A stretch of 34,836 nucleotides of DNA from RGIG1995 sp045645205 (GTDB taxonomy: Bacteria; Bacillota; Clostridia; Oscillospirales; CAG-272), in the NCBI GenBank assembly GCA_045645205.1, contig JAZRIJ010000048.1:1-34836 (forward strand), read 5' to 3'. Below are positions 25,161-32,629 of this stretch, in pieces. Numbering within the stretch: the first letter of the stretch is position 1; each line of letters begins with the position of its first letter. The notes beneath the pieces are model-generated. The model saw nothing but the letters and a program-made list of their open reading frames with translations. It did no database searches and was not told the origin of the DNA. The position numbers were made by a program, and so were the translations under genes.

Positions 25161-25994
25161 TTAAATGAACAAACGGAAAATTCCCGACAAATCAAACATC
25201 AGCAATACAAAAGGAGCTGATGCTATAACAGAGTCAAATCTGTCAAGAATCCCACCGTGTCCGGGCATAAGCTTTCCGTAATCTTTTATTCCGTATTTTC
25301 TTTTAATAAGTGAGAAAACCAAGTCTCCGCACTGTGATACTACCGACAGTACAATACCGACATACACAAACGCAAGATAATTTGCCTGAAGACCGTCTAT
25401 AGCTTTTGTCATTACAAAGCCGTACAGCACAAGAGAAAGAGTGCAGAACACAATTCCGCCTATTGCTCCTTCTACGGTCTTTTTTGGACTGACATCAGGT
25501 ATAAGCTTGTGTTTTCCCAAAAAATATCCGGTAAAATATGCAAAAATATCAGTCATCCACGGACAAATAAAAACAAGCATAAATATGTACTGTCCATATT
25601 CATAATCCCTCAGTAGTATAATGCTTGATAAACCATTTACTATAAAGCCTACGGTTATGTAAACTATAGCCATTTCCGAAACATTCTTCTCCCCTTTGGA
25701 AAAAACAGAGATAACAAGCAGATAAAACAAATAAACAACAAATACTTTATGCATAAAATTAAAAAATGCCTGCTCGTTTCCGTAAACCCTTGCGCATATC
25801 GGCATTGCCGCCGCTATAACATAAGAGGGAACCATTATTCCAAGGCTATTTTGCTTTAAACATTTTAGCATCTCATGAACCCCCAGCGTTGCCGCAAATG
25901 AGATTACCAACGGAAATGCTATCGTATCAGACCAAATTAAAAACGGTAAAAATATAAGTGTACAAATCACCGCTGTTATAATTCTTGTTTTCAT
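25161..25994 (-). CDS. cdsA: Phosphatidate cytidylyltransferase
   Basis: Integral membrane enzyme forming CDP-diacylglycerol from CTP and phosphatidate. 277 aa with about eight hydrophobic segments. The C-terminal family signature is present: SQCGDLVFSLIKRKYGIKDY followed by LMPGHGGILDRFDS. A GGAG element is 14 bases before ATG, longer than usual, so expression may depend on coupling to uppS, whose stop is 30 bases upstream. Confidence 0.96.
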   Translation of the reverse strand: MKTRIITAVICTLIFLPFLIWSDTIAFPLVISFAATLGVHEMLKCLKQNSLGIMVPSYVIAAAMPICARVYGNEQAFFNFMHKVFVVYLFYLLVISVFSKGEKNVSEMAIVYITVGFIVNGLSSIILLRDYEYGQYIFMLVFICPWMTDIFAYFTGYFLGKHKLIPDVSPKKTVEGAIGGIVFCTLSLVLYGFVMTKAIDGLQANYLAFVYVGIVLSVVSQCGDLVFSLIKRKYGIKDYGKLMPGHGGILDRFDSVIASAPFVLLMFDLSGIFRLFI

Positions 25995-26024
25995 AGTTAA
26001 AATAAATTCTCCGTAAATATTATA

Positions 26025-26753
26025 TTAAACCACAGCACCGAAGCGTCGGGTACGCTTGTAAAATTCCTCAACAGCCAGATCTACGTCTTTTTCTGAAAAA
26101 TCAGGCCAAAGCACATCAGTAAAATAAAGCTCCGAATATGCCCCCTGCCACATAAGGAAATTTGATGTGCGTATCTCTCCTGCCGTTCTGACTATAAGAT
26201 CGGGAGGCGGACAGTGAGAGGTATAGAGATTTTCTTCAATATCATCTTCCGTAATTTCAGTTTTCCCCTGCTTTATCAAGCTGTTTACAGCATGAACTAT
26301 CTCATCTCTGCCACCGTAATTCAATGCAACATTAAGTATTTTCTTGTTGTTTCTTGAATCGTATTCAGCCTTCTCAAGCCTTTCTCGAAGCGTAGGAGTA
26401 AATCTACCCTTGTCTCCCAAAAAATGTATCTGAATATCGTCTTTATCCATTACAGTATAAAGGTAATCTATATACTGTCCCAGCAACTCCATTATAGCAT
26501 TGACTTCTTTTTCAGGCCTCTTCCAATTTTCAGTTGAAAAAGCATAAACCGTTACACAGTTTATATTAATAGAACCGCAATATCTTACTATATTCTTCAT
26601 AGTCTCAGCGCCTTTTTTATGACCGTATTCACGCGGCATCCCCTTTTTCTTTGCCCATCTGCCGTTTCCGTCCATAATAAACGCTATATGCTGAAGACTT
26701 TGGTCTGCCATTATTTTTGTTCTTTTTTTAGTTTTTTTCTTTATACCGAACAT
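26025..26753 (-). CDS. uppS: Undecaprenyl diphosphate synthase (cis-prenyltransferase)
   Basis: Condenses isopentenyl units onto farnesyl diphosphate to make the C55 lipid carrier of cell-wall synthesis. Signature MDGNGRWAKK with the catalytic Asp (residue 28), plus YAFSTENWKRP and the C-terminal RTAGEIRTSNFLMWQ segment. 242 aa from ATG 26753, which has GGAGAAATCTT upstream. A later Met at residue 15 lacks a good site. The basic N-terminal leader (KKKTKKRTK) is longer than in many homologues. An unusual GC-rich hairpin separates it from frr. Confidence 0.96.
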   Translation of the reverse strand: MFGIKKKTKKRTKIMADQSLQHIAFIMDGNGRWAKKKGMPREYGHKKGAETMKNIVRYCGSININCVTVYAFSTENWKRPEKEVNAIMELLGQYIDYLYTVMDKDDIQIHFLGDKGRFTPTLRERLEKAEYDSRNNKKILNVALNYGGRDEIVHAVNSLIKQGKTEITEDDIEENLYTSHCPPPDLIVRTAGEIRTSNFLMWQGAYSELYFTDVLWPDFSEKDVDLAVEEFYKRTRRFGAVV

Positions 26754-26774
26754 AAGATTTCTCCATTTAAAATA

Positions 26775-26800
26775 GGGCGTGTGCCTTTCGGCGCACGCCC
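26775..26800 (-). other. GC-rich GNRA-loop hairpin in the frr-uppS gap
   Basis: GGGCGTGTGCC (26775-26785) and GGCGCACGCCC (26790-26800) form an 11-bp stem with one G-U pair. On the transcribed - strand the loop reads GAAA. It is followed by only TATTTTAA, so it could be a leaky terminator, a processing site or an mRNA stabiliser inside the operon. Confidence 0.7.
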
Positions 26801-26810
26801 GTATATTTTG

Positions 26811-27365
26811 TCAGATATCCATGATTTCCTTTTCTTTACGGGCTGTTATGGCATCTATTTCTTTGATATACTTATCTGTAAGATCTTGTATTTCTTTTTC
26901 AGACTGCTTTTGCTCATCTTCTGTCATTTCGTTCTTTTTCTTCATATCCTTTGCCTTGTCATTAAAATCGCGGCGAATATTTCTAATTGCAACCTTTGCA
27001 TCCTCGCCCATCTTTGAAAGCTGCTTTGCAAGCTCCTTACGTCTTTCTTCTGTAAGCTGAGGAAATGTAAGTCTGAGAACCTTACCGTCATTTGCAGGTG
27101 TAATTCCAAGATCGGAAGCCGTAATAGCGCGGTCAATACTCTTAAGTGTAGTTGCATCCCAAGGAGAGATAACTATAGTTCTTGCGTCAGTTACCTTTAC
27201 CTCGGACATCTGATTAATCTGTGTCGGTACTCCATAATAATCTACTGTAATCTTGTTTAAAACAGCAGGGTTAGCTCTTCCTACTCTGATGCCTTCAAGT
27301 TCATTTTGATATGCTGAAATGGATTTCTGCATTCTGCCTTCATATTCTTTTGTTGCAAGTTTCAT
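26811..27365 (-). CDS. frr: Ribosome recycling factor
   Basis: Splits the post-termination ribosome together with EF-G. 184 aa, the universal length. It shows the typical core: LEGIRVGRANPAVL near the N terminus, VKVTDARTIVISPWD (here EVKVTDA) in the middle, and the LTEERRKELAKQ helix toward the C terminus. GGAGG stands eight bases before ATG. It lies between pyrH and uppS as in most Firmicutes. Confidence 0.98.
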   Translation of the reverse strand: MKLATKEYEGRMQKSISAYQNELEGIRVGRANPAVLNKITVDYYGVPTQINQMSEVKVTDARTIVISPWDATTLKSIDRAITASDLGITPANDGKVLRLTFPQLTEERRKELAKQLSKMGEDAKVAIRNIRRDFNDKAKDMKKKNEMTEDEQKQSEKEIQDLTDKYIKEIDAITARKEKEIMDI

Positions 27366-27408
27366 AAAAAATTCCTCCGTTTATTTAAACTGTTATAAAT
27401 ATTTAAAT

Positions 27409-28131
27409 TTATTTTAAAATCGTTCCAATCTTTTCACCCTTAACAACACGAATAATATTTTCAGGGTCATCAAGCGCAAACATCTGTATTGTAAGCTTGT
27501 TTTCAAGTCCAAAGGATGCCGCTGTCCAGTCAAGCGCCTTAAGTCCCTTGTTCAATATATCAACATAGCTTATCTCGTCAAGCTTCTTTGCATTTTTGTC
27601 AACCTTTGGATCTGCTGTATAAACACCGTCTATGTTCTTTGCCATAAGTACCGCGTCAGCGCATATCTCTGCCGCGCGCAGAACAGCACCTGTATCAGTC
27701 GAAAAATAGGGACAGCCTGTACCGCCGCCAAATACAACTATCTTTCCGTTTTCAAGATGCTTTACCGCGTCTCTTTGTGTAAAAGAGTCTGCTATTCGTT
27801 CCATATCTATTGCTGTCATAACAACAGCCTCAGCGCCTACTTCTTCAAACCCCTGCTGAAGTGCAAGAGAATTAATGACTGTTGCAAGCATACCCATGTG
27901 GTCTGCTCTGCTTCGATTCATATTTGCGCCCTGTCTGCCGCCTCTCCAAATATTTCCGCCGCCCACAACAACAGCTACCTGAACTCCCATTTCCACACAC
28001 TTCTTAACAGATTTACATACATCATTAATAAAATCATAATTGAGGATTTCACCCTTTCCGCAATCCTTGGCAAGCGCCTCACCGGAAAGCTTAAGCAAAA
28101 TTCTTTTATATACGGGTTTTTCTTCCGACAT
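27409..28131 (-). CDS. pyrH: Uridylate kinase
   Basis: Hexameric amino-acid-kinase-fold UMP kinase producing UDP for nucleotide and cell-wall precursors. 240 aa from 28131, where GGGAGG lies eight bases upstream; a frame opening at 28155 would swallow that site. Motifs: LKLSGEAL, VVGGGNIWRG, DHMGMLATVINSLAL and FGGGTGCPYFSTDTGA. It is the first gene of the long - strand cluster, preceded by its own promoter. The usual upstream neighbours rpsB and tsf are absent. Confidence 0.97.
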   Translation of the reverse strand: MSEEKPVYKRILLKLSGEALAKDCGKGEILNYDFINDVCKSVKKCVEMGVQVAVVVGGGNIWRGGRQGANMNRSRADHMGMLATVINSLALQQGFEEVGAEAVVMTAIDMERIADSFTQRDAVKHLENGKIVVFGGGTGCPYFSTDTGAVLRAAEICADAVLMAKNIDGVYTADPKVDKNAKKLDEISYVDILNKGLKALDWTAASFGLENKLTIQMFALDDPENIIRVVKGEKIGTILK

Positions 28132-28173
28132 TGTTCTGTCCTCCCATTTTTGCATAATCTATCTATCTTAGAT

Positions 28174-28202
28174 ATTTTACCCTAAAAACTCTCTTTTGTA
28201 AA
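28174..28202 (-). promoter_or_regulatory. Promoter of the pyrH-polC cluster
   Basis: On the - strand TTTACA (28202-28197), 17 bases, TAAAAT (28179-28174), about 43 bases before the pyrH start. Confidence 0.7.
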
Positions 28203-28256
28203 TACGTTTACATAAATTTATATATATATTATTAAAACAAACCAAAACCTCATTGC

Positions 28257-28302
28257 ACATTGCACAAAAAAAGCATACTTTTTTTGTGCAATGTATGCTT
28301 TT
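28257..28302 (-). terminator. Overlapping alternative hairpins, terminator of the upstream zinc-ribbon gene
   Basis: Hairpin B pairs 28269-28278 with 28293-28302 (10 bp, core GCATAC) and on the - strand runs into U residues, a normal terminator for the gene ending at 28308. Hairpin A pairs 28257-28273 with 28278-28294 (17 bp perfect, 4-base loop) and shares most bases with B, so the two are mutually exclusive. Confidence 0.75.
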
Positions 28303-28307
28303 CAGTA

Positions 28308-29096
28308 TCATTCCAAAAGTTCAAAATATGCGGCGTTTATACAGGGTCCTACCTGAAGCTCAAAACTCAAATCGTTTACCTCTACCCTGCCGACGCATTC
28401 GCCGTAAACGGTTATTACGTCTCCGGGAGCTAAATTCTTAATACCTGACTGCACACAGTTTCTCACAATAATACTAAACTGTTCTCCATCTCCATCTATT
28501 CCGGTGCATATATAATAATCGCTATATTTTACCTTCTTGTAGCTACTGTTATAATCCGAAAAAAGCTCAGTTACTTTGAGCTCGGTTTTAATAAAACTTT
28601 CTTTATAATCATCCGGCCGTCTGTAATATTCTTCAACAGATATCTCCTCACATTTGCCGATATACTCTTCATAAGACAGCGAAGTATCAACAGGCTTCTC
28701 AAAACGAAAATTGACAGCATCAATTATATTTCCTATACCGAAAAATGAAACTATTGCATATATTATGGCAACAACCATAACGGTTGTTTTTAAAGTCTTG
28801 TTGTAAGGACTGCTCGCAAGGAGTATAAACCCCAAAATAGGAAATATTATCAGCATTGGAATTATAAACCACCATTTGTGATACCAGTCCACATATACTC
28901 TATGATTTGATCTTCCGTTTCGCTGTTTTTTCTTTTTCTGAATTTTTCTGTTACCCGCCCTCATCTCTTCGGGACATTCTCTGCCGCATATAGGGCATTT
29001 ATCCTGCGGAAAATAACATTCGCAGTCGGGGCATTTGTTCAAATCAGGTCTTTCAAGCTCGTTGTCATCCATAAAAGAGCCAAGAAATCTTCCCAT
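28308..29096 (-). CDS. Zinc-ribbon, two-TM protein with OB-fold-like extracytoplasmic domain
   Basis: 262 aa, no confident family name. Residues 22-37 hold a zinc ribbon (C22-x2-C25, C34-x2-C37), followed by a very basic stretch (KIQKKKKQR), TM segments at about 76-96 and 103-124, and a C-terminal domain of about 135 residues. That domain, with the FIKTELKVTELF and LAPGDVITVYGECVG segments, resembles the tRNA_anti-like OB folds found in many Gram-positive membrane proteins. GAAAGGATG precedes ATG. It follows the AraC-type regulator gene by 24 bases on the same strand, so the two may be co-transcribed. Ligand and function are unknown. Confidence 0.8.
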   Translation of the reverse strand: MGRFLGSFMDDNELERPDLNKCPDCECYFPQDKCPICGRECPEEMRAGNRKIQKKKKQRNGRSNHRVYVDWYHKWWFIIPMLIIFPILGFILLASSPYNKTLKTTVMVVAIIYAIVSFFGIGNIIDAVNFRFEKPVDTSLSYEEYIGKCEEISVEEYYRRPDDYKESFIKTELKVTELFSDYNSSYKKVKYSDYYICTGIDGDGEQFSIIVRNCVQSGIKNLAPGDVITVYGECVGRVEVNDLSFELQVGPCINAAYFELLE

Positions 29097-29120
29097 AATA
29101 ACATCCTTTCTTTTTGGCTG

Positions 29121-29984
29121 TTACGCCTTTCTGTAATCCATAGGAGAACAGGAATAATATTTCGTAAACTGTCTGTAAAAATCACTCGCATTCCTAAATC
29201 CAACACAATCGGATATTTCGTTTACCGTTTTTTCAGTTGCTTTAAGAAGCGCTGCCCCTACCTTTGCTCTGAATTTAAGAGTATAGTTGTACGGAGACAT
29301 TCCCGTACATTTTTTAAATATTCGTGTAAAATGAGACTCGCTTAAATTACAAATATCGGCAAGTGCTATTACCGAAATCGACTCGTCAAATCTGAAGGCT
29401 ATTTCTTTAAGCGCAGGCATTATGTTATAAATATCGGTTTGTTCGGCATTCCTTATAATTTCAGCCTCTGCCGACTCCTCCGGCACTGCTCCCTTGCGGT
29501 TTATCAAAAGAGAAAACGTATAGAAATACAGTGTTGCAAGTCTTTCATATTCCTCTCGGCAAGTCTTTCCCTCCTGAACTATCTTCTTTAACAAAGAATT
29601 AAGCTCGGTCTCGTTTTCCTGTGTGCAAATGCAACTGCTCGGCAGTATAAGCTCAGGATATCTGTTCCTCATTTCAAAAGGGTCAAAATAAACAAATTCC
29701 CAATTACAATTACTTCTCTTTATACTTTTTGAGCAATGTATAACATCCGGAGCGATAATAACAGCATCCCCTTTTTTCACAGCGTATATATCGTTCTCAA
29801 GCAAGAAAACGCCATTTCCCGAAAGGCATACACCTATCTGATAGCTGGAATGATAATGCATTGACGGTATGTTGCTGTCCGGAAGATCCGCGTTTTCGGG
29901 AAATCCGTAAAAGCACTTACTTTCCGGCGGATTAAAAGGCGCATACTCAACCGGATATTCCGTTATCATAATTCTCTTGGGCAT
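29121..29984 (-). CDS. AraC-family transcriptional regulator with cupin sensor domain
   Basis: 287 aa. The N-terminal half is a cupin-like ligand domain (MHYHSSYQIGVCLSGNG, then KKGDAVIIAPDVIH). The C-terminal hundred residues hold two helix-turn-helix units (SVIALADICNLSESHFTRIF and VNEISDCVGFRNASDFYRQF) ending in the usual SPMDYRKA. The start at 29984 follows GGAGG by six bases; a longer frame from 30035 has no such site. Regulators of this layout usually sense sugars or related metabolites and activate adjacent catabolic genes, but the only same-strand neighbour downstream is a zinc-ribbon membrane protein, so the target is unclear. Confidence 0.92.
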   Translation of the reverse strand: MPKRIMITEYPVEYAPFNPPESKCFYGFPENADLPDSNIPSMHYHSSYQIGVCLSGNGVFLLENDIYAVKKGDAVIIAPDVIHCSKSIKRSNCNWEFVYFDPFEMRNRYPELILPSSCICTQENETELNSLLKKIVQEGKTCREEYERLATLYFYTFSLLINRKGAVPEESAEAEIIRNAEQTDIYNIMPALKEIAFRFDESISVIALADICNLSESHFTRIFKKCTGMSPYNYTLKFRAKVGAALLKATEKTVNEISDCVGFRNASDFYRQFTKYYSCSPMDYRKA

Positions 29985-30026
29985 ACAGTTCCTCCGCGAT
30001 GTTTTTTCAAACCTTTTTTTATGTTT

Positions 30027-30055
30027 ATTATACATTTTTTAGTGTATTCTGTCAA
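30027..30055 (-). promoter_or_regulatory. Consensus SigA promoter of the AraC-type regulator
   Basis: On the - strand TTGACA (30055-30050), 17 bases, TATAAT (30032-30027), perfect in both boxes and just beyond the spoIIID stop. Confidence 0.85.
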
Positions 30056-30080
30056 GTTTTTGCGCAAGATTGGAATTATT

Positions 30081-30338
30081 TTATATATTTTTGTACTTTC
30101 TTTTTGTCGCTTCACCGCCTCGAATATGTCTTTCGGCTTTATTTTTATCAAGGACCTTTTTTACATCTTTAAACAGCGCAGGATTAATATACTTAAGTTT
30201 GCTTATCAAGTCTTTATGAACCGTACTTTTACTTATTCCGAAAAAATCTGCCGCTTGTCTTACTGTTGCATCATTGTCGATTATGTAGGAAGCAAAGATT
30301 TCACATCTCTCCCTGAATTTTGAAGTGTATTGACTCAT
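30081..30338 (-). CDS. spoIIID: Sporulation transcriptional regulator SpoIIID
   Basis: Small DNA-binding protein that switches mother-cell gene expression between the SigE and SigK phases. 85 aa, close to the Bacillus protein. The helix-turn-helix TVRQAADFFGISKSTVHKDL (25-44) and the basic tail HIRGGEATKRKYK match the family almost exactly. The ATG at 30338 gives the best-matching N terminus. A GTG four codons earlier lies only three bases from the AAGGG element, while the ATG is twelve bases from it, so the start is not fully settled. It diverges from a tRNA-Leu gene. Confidence 0.95.
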   Translation of the reverse strand: MSQYTSKFRERCEIFASYIIDNDATVRQAADFFGISKSTVHKDLISKLKYINPALFKDVKKVLDKNKAERHIRGGEATKRKYKNI

Positions 30339-30373
30339 ATAAAACACCAACCCTTATATTGCTTGATACAATA

Positions 30374-30403
30374 TATGTATGTGTCTTAAAAAATATATTT
30401 ATC
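30374..30403 (-). promoter_or_regulatory. Candidate SigE-like promoter of spoIIID
   Basis: On the - strand CATACATA (30381-30374) resembles the SigE -10 box, with an AT-rich GATAAATA about 14 bases upstream as a weak -35. In Bacillus spoIIID is SigE-dependent, which fits. Confidence 0.35.
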
Positions 30404-30420
30404 TTTTTTTCAAAAACGTA

Positions 30421-30448
30421 TTGACAATTAAAGAAAAATGTGTATAAT
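30421..30448 (+). promoter_or_regulatory. Promoter of tRNA-Leu
   Basis: Perfect TTGACA (30421-30426) and TATAAT (30443-30448) with a 16-base spacer, 27 bases before the tRNA. Confidence 0.85.
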
Positions 30449-30475
30449 AACTAATGTTGCTTGAAAAAAGCATTC

Positions 30476-30559
30476 GCGAGAGTGGCGGAACTGGCAGACG
30501 CGCACGTTTGAGGGGCGTGTGGATTTACCGTACGGGTTCAAGTCCCGTTTCTCGCACCA
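30476..30559 (+). tRNA. tRNA-Leu (anticodon GAG)
   Basis: 84 bases including an encoded CCA end. The acceptor arm pairs GCGAGAG with TTCTCGC. The anticodon stem CACGT/GCGTG holds loop TTGAGGG with anticodon GAG at 30510-30512, reading CUU/CUC. The long variable arm makes it a class II tRNA, and the T arm ends GGGTTCAAGTCCC. Confidence 0.96.
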
Positions 30560-30566
30560 AAGCATT

Positions 30567-30617
30567 CAAACCCGAACCTTTTACCAATCGGTGAAACGTT
30601 CGGGTTTGTCTTTTTTA
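30567..30617 (+). terminator. Strong intrinsic terminator after tRNA-Leu
   Basis: An 11-bp outer stem (30567-30577 with 30598-30608) continues, across one mismatch, into an inner stem TTTTACC/GGTGAAA, and is followed by TCTTTTTT. Confidence 0.9.
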
Positions 30618-30826
30618 TAATTTTACATAAGTATCGGTTTGCAGTAGCACAGATAGTCACACCTGTAACCGAGTTTATTATAACAGCGCATAGTAAAATT
30701 TAGACATGACGGCAAACATCATACATACAAGAAATAATGAAATGGTATATAGCTTCTATAAACCGCAAAATGCTTCTGTACCTAACAACGACTATTTTAT
30801 AACAAAAAAGTATTAAATCATATATT
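30618..30826. other. AT-rich intergenic stretch without recognised gene
   Basis: Between the tRNA terminator and the ABC-operon terminator. It holds an imperfect inverted repeat (TCGGTT 30634-30639 with AACCGA 30667-30672) and a 36-codon ORF (30706-30816, +) with no ribosome binding site. No gene call can be supported. Confidence 0.5.
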
Positions 30827-30861
30827 AAAAGTGCGATGCTCAAAACAGCCATCGCACTTTT
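30827..30861 (-). terminator. Terminator of the amino-acid ABC operon
   Basis: A 12-bp perfect stem (30827-30838 with 30850-30861), read on the - strand and ending in TTTTAATA, 30 bases after the stop of the last ORF. Confidence 0.8.
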
Positions 30862-30890
30862 GGTCTAAAAATATTTGAAAATAACTTTGC

Positions 30891-31156
30891 TTAAGCTGCA
30901 AGCTCCTCGATGCTCTTGTCTGTATCGGATAACCATGTATCTGTGTTAAAAGAATTGGCATTACCGTATCCGCCGTAGTTGTTGGCATCAGCAGTTCCCT
31001 TCGTCAAAGAAACAATCTCCGTCCAGATATCAGAACCCGGTAGTTTTGTAAATGCTGCGGCGTATAAAATGTCTTGTCCCATCCACTTCAATTGTTCATT
31101 ATATTTCCCAAAGTCTGATAAAGATGTCTCACAGCAGAAATATCTCTTTTTTTCAT
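30891..31156 (-). pseudogene. ATGA-coupled small ORF requiring a -1 shift on A7
   Basis: The ATPase stop overlaps a new ATG (ATGA, 31156-31153) followed at once by seven A (31153-31147 on the - strand). Read in frame, only MKKRDISAVRHLYQTLGNIM and two more residues follow before a stop. One extra A, or a -1 slip on the A7 run, opens a frame of exactly 88 residues (starting MKKKRYFCCETSLSDF and ending KSIEELAA) that stops at 30891, just before the operon terminator. No family is recognised. It may be a decayed gene, a homopolymer sequencing error or a true frameshift. There is no independent ribosome binding site, so expression would depend on coupling to the ATPase. Confidence 0.4.
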
Positions 31157-31932
31157 TTCATTACGCTTAAAAATTCTTGGAGTCTCTTTGATTTGGGATT
31201 TCCGAATACCTCTTCGGCATTTCCCTCCTCTGCAATAACACCGTCATCCATAAAGATAACTTTATCCGAAACCTCTCTTGCAAACCCCATTTCGTGAGTT
31301 ACAACAAGCATAGTCATATTTTCTGCCGCAAGTTCCTTCATAACAGCCAATACCTCAACAGTTATTTCCGGATCAAGAGCCGAGGTGGGTTCGTCAAAAC
31401 AAAGTATATCGGGTTTCAACGCCAACGCTCTCGCAATCGCAACCCTCTGTTGTTGACCGCCCGATATTTGACAAGGGTAATTCCCCATCTTATCGGAAAG
31501 CCCCACCTTCCTCAAAAGATCGGCAGAATTCTGCAATATTTCTTCCTTTATTCTGTTCTTGTTTTCTTTGTAGTCCGGTCTTTCTTTTGCCAAAAGCAAG
31601 GGCGCAAGACTTACATTCTGTAATGCAGTATATTGGGGAAACAAATTAAATGACTGGAATACAAGTCCGAAATGCATTCTCTTCTGTCTTATTTCCTCAT
31701 CAGTCTTTGCTTTTTTATCTTCTGCATCAAACAAAAGTCCGCCGTTTAGATAAAACTGTCCCTTATCGGGAGTTTCAAGAAAGTTTACACAACGCAAAAG
31801 CGTTGTTTTTCCACTTCCGCTTGAACCGATTATACACAAAACCTCGCCCTTCTCTATACCAAAGCTGACGCCCTTCAAAACCTCAGTCTTACCGAAGCTT
31901 TTTTGTATATTTTTTGCTTCAAATATTGCCAT
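31153..31932 (-). CDS. Polar amino-acid ABC transporter, ATP-binding protein
   Basis: 259-aa cytoplasmic ATPase of the GlnQ/HisP type. Walker A GSSGSGKTT, Q-loop in LVFQSFNLFPQ, signature SGGQQQRVAIARAL, Walker B DILCFDEPTSALDPE and switch His in VVTHEMGFA are all intact. AAAGGAG lies six bases before ATG. It is the third gene of a binding protein-permease-ATPase operon. Its stop codon overlaps the start of a small ORF. Confidence 0.95.
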   Translation of the reverse strand: MAIFEAKNIQKSFGKTEVLKGVSFGIEKGEVLCIIGSSGSGKTTLLRCVNFLETPDKGQFYLNGGLLFDAEDKKAKTDEEIRQKRMHFGLVFQSFNLFPQYTALQNVSLAPLLLAKERPDYKENKNRIKEEILQNSADLLRKVGLSDKMGNYPCQISGGQQQRVAIARALALKPDILCFDEPTSALDPEITVEVLAVMKELAAENMTMLVVTHEMGFAREVSDKVIFMDDGVIAEEGNAEEVFGNPKSKRLQEFLSVMK

Positions 31933-31950
31933 AGAAAGCTCCTTTCGACC

Positions 31951-32595
31951 TTATACCCTGTAGTAATCAAGCTTCTTTTCAAAATAACCGAACAGAAGCG
32001 TAAGAATTCCGACAAAAGCAAGGTAAAATACTGCCGTGTAGAACAAGGGCCACATAAGTCCATAGCCTGCAAAATTCTGCGCCGCCTGAATGACCTCAAC
32101 TATCATTATAACTCTTGCCAAAGCCGTATCCTTAACCAGAGTTATAACTTCATTGGACATAGGCGCTAGTATACGTTTGACAACCTGCATAAGTATAATC
32201 TTGAAAAAAACCTGAGTTTTCGTCATTCCGAGCACTTGTCCAGCCTCATATTGTCCTCGAGAAATACTCTCGATACCGCCTCGGTATATCTCCGAAAAAT
32301 AGCAAGCATAGTTTATCACAAATGCCGCTATTACCGAAGCAAAACGGGACAAAATCGGTGTACCCAAAATAAAGCCCGGTACATAGAAAAAAATTATCAC
32401 CTGAAGCATAAGCGGAACTCCGCGTATGATCCATACAAATGTTTTTACAACAAAGCTTATCGGCTTAAATTTTGACATAGATCCGAATGCTATCACCAAA
32501 CCTAAAGGAAGCGCTAACACAAGTGTTAGCGCAAATATCAGGCAGGTGTATTTAAGTCCGCCGAACAGACTTAAGGTTACTTCCCAAAATCCCAT
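31951..32595 (-). CDS. Polar amino-acid ABC transporter, permease
   Basis: 214 aa with about five TM segments. The family loop that contacts the ATPase is present: SRGQYEAGQVLGMTKTQVFF, followed by the typical VKDTALARVI segment of the His/Glu/Gln/Arg permease family. AAGGAATATTATA stands before ATG. Only one permease gene is present, so the channel is presumably a homodimer. It lies between the binding-protein and ATPase genes. Confidence 0.94.
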   Translation of the reverse strand: MGFWEVTLSLFGGLKYTCLIFALTLVLALPLGLVIAFGSMSKFKPISFVVKTFVWIIRGVPLMLQVIIFFYVPGFILGTPILSRFASVIAAFVINYACYFSEIYRGGIESISRGQYEAGQVLGMTKTQVFFKIILMQVVKRILAPMSNEVITLVKDTALARVIMIVEVIQAAQNFAGYGLMWPLFYTAVFYLAFVGILTLLFGYFEKKLDYYRV

Positions 32596-32629
32596 TATAA
32601 TATTCCTTATTTGTTATGTATTCGAAAAA

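Noticed and set aside
30706..30816. 36-codon + strand ORF in the gap after tRNA-Leu
   Set aside because: It has no ribosome binding site and no promoter other than through a strong terminator, and the peptide resembles nothing known.
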